Source: Collinsella sp. An2 (GTDB lineage Bacteria > Actinomycetota > Coriobacteriia > Coriobacteriales > Coriobacteriaceae). From it: a DNA stretch of 51,492 nucleotides. The stretch is taken from the NCBI RefSeq assembly GCF_002160065.1, contig NZ_NFJW01000014.1, positions 1 to 51,492 on the forward strand, written 5' to 3'. The position numbers were made by a program, and so were the translations under genes. The notes under the pieces were generated by a model. It saw nothing but the letters and a program-made list of their open reading frames with translations. It ran no database searches and had not been told where the DNA came from. This document shows, piece by piece, positions 49,942 to 51,492 of this stretch (position 1 is its first letter; every line of letters begins with the position of its first letter).

Positions 49942-50081
49942 GACGAGCCCCGAGTAACCCACTGTCACTGGTGCCGAGAAGCGCCCTTGGGCCCACTCGC
50001 TACGGAGATGCCGCCGGCTTCTCCGCTTCACGCTCGCACCTCCCCAGGTTCAAGTCCCAGGACCGGGCCCGAATACGAAAA

Positions 50082-50101
50082 GAGCCCCATTGCTGGGGCT
50101 C
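50082..50101 (-). terminator. terminator of tRNA-Leu
   Basis: GAGCCCCA (50082-50089) pairs with TGGGGCTC (50094-50101) perfectly, with TTTT following on the minus strand. It lies 10 bases after the encoded CCA end of tRNA-Leu. Confidence 0.9.
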
Positions 50102-50111
50102 AATCATTCAA

Positions 50112-50198
50112 TGGTGCGGGCGAAAGGACTTGAACCTTCACGGGGTTGCCCCCATATGGACCTGAACCATACGCGTCTGCCAATTCCGCCACGCCCGC
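50112..50198 (-). tRNA. tRNA-Leu, anticodon CAG
   Basis: An 87-base class II tRNA on the minus strand. The acceptor stem starts GCGGGCG and ends CGCCCGC followed by the encoded ACCA. The D arm contains GGCAGACGCG, and the anticodon loop is TTCAGGT on the stem TATGG/CCATA, so the anticodon is CAG and it reads CUG. The variable arm is long (GGGGGCAACCCC), as for Leu, and the T loop is GTTCAAGTC. A promoter and a terminator flank it. Confidence 0.97.
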
Positions 50199-50230
50199 GT
50201 TGCCAACGACTCATGTCGAAAGCGGAGAAT

Positions 50231-50259
50231 ATCTTATCCCACCCGCTTTCAACATGCAA
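50231..50259 (-). promoter_or_regulatory. promoter of tRNA-Leu
   Basis: On the minus strand TTGCAT (50254-50259) and TAAGAT (50231-50236) are separated by exactly 17 bases. Transcription would start about 25 bases before the tRNA 5' end. The same segment forms part of a hairpin GTTGAAAGCGG/CCGCTTTCGAC (50215-50253) that may also end the preceding EIIB transcript. Confidence 0.7.
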
Positions 50260-50267
50260 GCACTAAT

Positions 50268-50552
50268 TTACTGGGCCATGATGTCCAGGATCTGCTGCTC
50301 GGCAGCGGGGCGGCCAACGCCGGTCAGGAACGGCACGCCGCTCACGTACGGGCAGGTGATGCCCTCGGGGGCAACCGTGGTCGCAATGAGCAGGTCGGCA
50401 CCCTCGCACTGGGACTTTGCCTCGGCGATGGCGCACTGGACGATATTGAACTTGCCCTCATAACCATTCTTGTTGAGGAGGTCGGTCACCTTTTGCGCAA
50501 CTGCAGTCGAGGTGGCGATACCCGAACCGCAGGCCAGAACGATCTTCTTCAT
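50268..50552 (-). CDS. orphan PTS galactitol-type EIIB
   Basis: A 94-residue EIIB of the galactitol family. The phosphorylated Cys9 lies in VLACGSGIATSTAVAQKV. Also typical are LLIATTVAPEGITCPYVSGVPFLTGVG. AAAGGAG lies 10 bases before the ATG at 50552; the frame continues upstream but that part is non-coding shadow of the plus-strand gene. Neither EIIA nor EIIC genes flank it here, since the next minus-strand feature is the tRNA. It may belong to a system elsewhere or act as a regulatory phosphoacceptor. Confidence 0.9.
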   Translation of the reverse strand: MKKIVLACGSGIATSTAVAQKVTDLLNKNGYEGKFNIVQCAIAEAKSQCEGADLLIATTVAPEGITCPYVSGVPFLTGVGRPAAEQQILDIMAQ

Positions 50553-50723
50553 AACAAAGGTCTCCTTTCGAGAAATCGACAACAGTAGTTTACTTCCTAG
50601 GCGGCCCGGATTGAATAGGCAAATACCCGCACTGCGCGAAATCGAAAGACACCACGCCCCGCTGGCACAACACGCCAGCGTGCGGGATAATGGCGCATCA
50701 ACGCACGTTTGACAGGAGGGACC

Positions 50724-51392
50724 ATGAACTCTTTCAACGGCACGCTTGTGCTCCTCGTCATCCTGGTGATCATTTGGATCGTCACGATTCTGGCCCGCCG
50801 CTCCCGCACCCGTAAGCTCGAGCAGTTGCTCGCCCAACAGGAATTCGGCGCGTTCTACAAGCTGCTCGGTGCGATTTCGACGAGATTGCTCTATCCCGAA
50901 TACGTTCTTACCAGCATGAATATCGATGCCCTCATGCTGCAGGGCGACGACGAGCAGGCGGCCAAGCTGTTCGATCGGCTGCTTCGACGCAAGACGGGAC
51001 GCAAGCAGCGCATGGGTCTGGTGCTCAAGGCGTTTAATTTCTACGTTGGCACCGACGACACGAAGCGCTCGCGCGAGCTCCTGGCTGAGATTGAGGACTG
51101 GGGGCAGCAGTTCGACCCGATCAAGTATGATTGCCGTCGCCTCTACGATGTTCTTGTCGCGGGCAAGACGAACCATATCGAGGAGATGGAGCAGGAGCTC
51201 GATTCCGCCGATTCCCTTCAGCGCGGCAGGCTCGAGTATCTTCTTGCCGTGCAGTACGAGCACGCGGGTGACACGGCCAAGCGCGACGACTATCTCGCCC
51301 GGGCAAAGCAGGACAGCGGCGTTCCCGACAACATGGTCCCCACCATGGATTCCGACGCGTCGACAAAGAGCCGTCCCTCATATGACCGATAA
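50724..51392 (+). CDS. membrane-anchored TPR-like protein of unknown function
   Basis: A 222-residue protein with an N-terminal transmembrane helix (about 6-24, TLVLLVILVIIWIVTILARR) and a helical cytoplasmic domain. Paired helices such as MNIDALMLQGDDEQAAKLFD, MGLVLKAFNFYVGTDD and LEYLLAVQYEHAGDTAKRDD have TPR spacing. The C-terminal 25 residues are Ser/Asp-rich and disordered. GGAGGG precedes the ATG at 50724. It is divergent from the orphan EIIB gene. I do not recognise a named family; a scaffold role is suggested by the fold only. Confidence 0.82.
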   Translation: MNSFNGTLVLLVILVIIWIVTILARRSRTRKLEQLLAQQEFGAFYKLLGAISTRLLYPEYVLTSMNIDALMLQGDDEQAAKLFDRLLRRKTGRKQRMGLVLKAFNFYVGTDDTKRSRELLAEIEDWGQQFDPIKYDCRRLYDVLVAGKTNHIEEMEQELDSADSLQRGRLEYLLAVQYEHAGDTAKRDDYLARAKQDSGVPDNMVPTMDSDASTKSRPSYDR

Positions 51393-51414
51393 CCCTGTCA
51401 AGTGGCAAAAACGA

Positions 51415-51444
51415 CCCGGCCCTCCTGGCCAAAGGAGGGTCGGG
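51415..51444 (+). terminator. terminator of the TPR-like gene
   Basis: CCCGGCCCTCC (51415-51425) pairs with GGAGGGTCGGG (51434-51444), one G-T type mismatch, followed by CCCTTCC. It lies 22 bases after the stop codon. Confidence 0.7.
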
Positions 51445-51492
51445 CCCTTCCGTCCCCTTACGCGCCGCCGAGACGACGTTCTCCCAACGTCA

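Larger units (their letters stand above)
49408..50081. other. 674-base non-coding region rich in palindromes
   Basis: No gene is supported here. Besides the promoter of the rubredoxin-type gene it holds the palindrome at 49631-49651, a pair of imperfect 25-base direct repeats (49702-49726 and 49759-49783, both with AAATACG, GCAGCC or GTAGCC) and the hairpin element at 49794-49941. The last 140 bases are featureless up to the tRNA terminator. Confidence 0.6.

Noticed and set aside
50041-50075. tRNA-like T arm (AGGTTCAAGTCCC) on the plus strand
   Set aside because: No acceptor, D or anticodon arm can be formed around it, and stem pairing is poor; probably coincidence or a tRNA scrap.

Overview
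The window is high-GC, densely coded bacterial DNA. The combination of a nikR-hyp nickel-hydrogenase maturation operon, an Ech-type H2-evolving hydrogenase, PTS sugar uptake, a flavodiiron protein and a magnesium transporter of the NRMT type points to an anaerobic fermentative actinomycete of the class Coriobacteriia, most like Collinsella. That is inference from gene content and base composition; there is no rRNA in the window to prove it.

Layout. 1-1400: the 5' part of an IS110-family element (minus strand, running off the left edge) with a possible bridge-RNA region. 1462-7589 (+): small ORF, nikR, hypF, hypC, hypD, hypE. 7586-9349 (-): AEC permease, small membrane protein, HPr. 9494-13397 (-): beta-glucoside PTS operon (EIIB, EIIC, EIIA, 6-phospho-beta-glucosidase), divergent from its PRD activator at 13736-15727 (+). 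15728-16327: non-coding, with an inverted-repeat element. 16328-21179: HAD phosphatase (+), giant acyltransferase-SGNH protein (-), ribokinase (+). 21469-32145: a long minus-strand run: lipoprotein, pyrE, NRMT-type Mg transporter plus an MgtE-like partner, a NodB-like protein, PRC-barrel/YtxH pair, a stand-alone homologue of the cyanophycin-synthetase N domain, CorC/CNNM, hemolysin III. 32248-34127: repeat-rich spacers around a DUF362 ferredoxin-like protein. 34227-37876: MurE-like ligase (+) and asparagine synthetase (-). 38186-43984 (-): the ech operon. 44264-49407: flavodiiron protein, InsJ-like HTH protein, amidohydrolase (+), rubredoxin/glutamate-synthase-like protein. 49408-50081: non-coding, with a 148-nt hairpin element. 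Then tRNA-Leu(CAG), an orphan PTS EIIB and a TPR-like membrane protein.

How it fits together. NikR senses nickel; HypF/C/D/E build the Fe(CN)2CO part of the [NiFe] site (hypA and hypB are not in the window). The client is very probably the Ech enzyme 31 kb away: five genes encode six subunits because EchA (antiporter-like) and EchB (NuoH-like) are one 954-residue protein. The large subunit ends exactly at the Arg where other hydrogenases are proteolytically trimmed, so no maturation protease is needed. Two subunits (EchD, EchF) carry the same added Lys/Ala-rich tail. The flavodiiron protein next door probably protects this chemistry from O2 or NO.

The most unusual points are the EchA-EchB fusion with duplicated tails, the NRMT transporter coupled to an MgtE relative whose pore residues look lost, the stand-alone cyanophycin-synthetase-type N domain with an intact HxxEH motif, and several intergenic repeat structures (15902-16058, 32248-32463, 33894-34010, 49794-49941).
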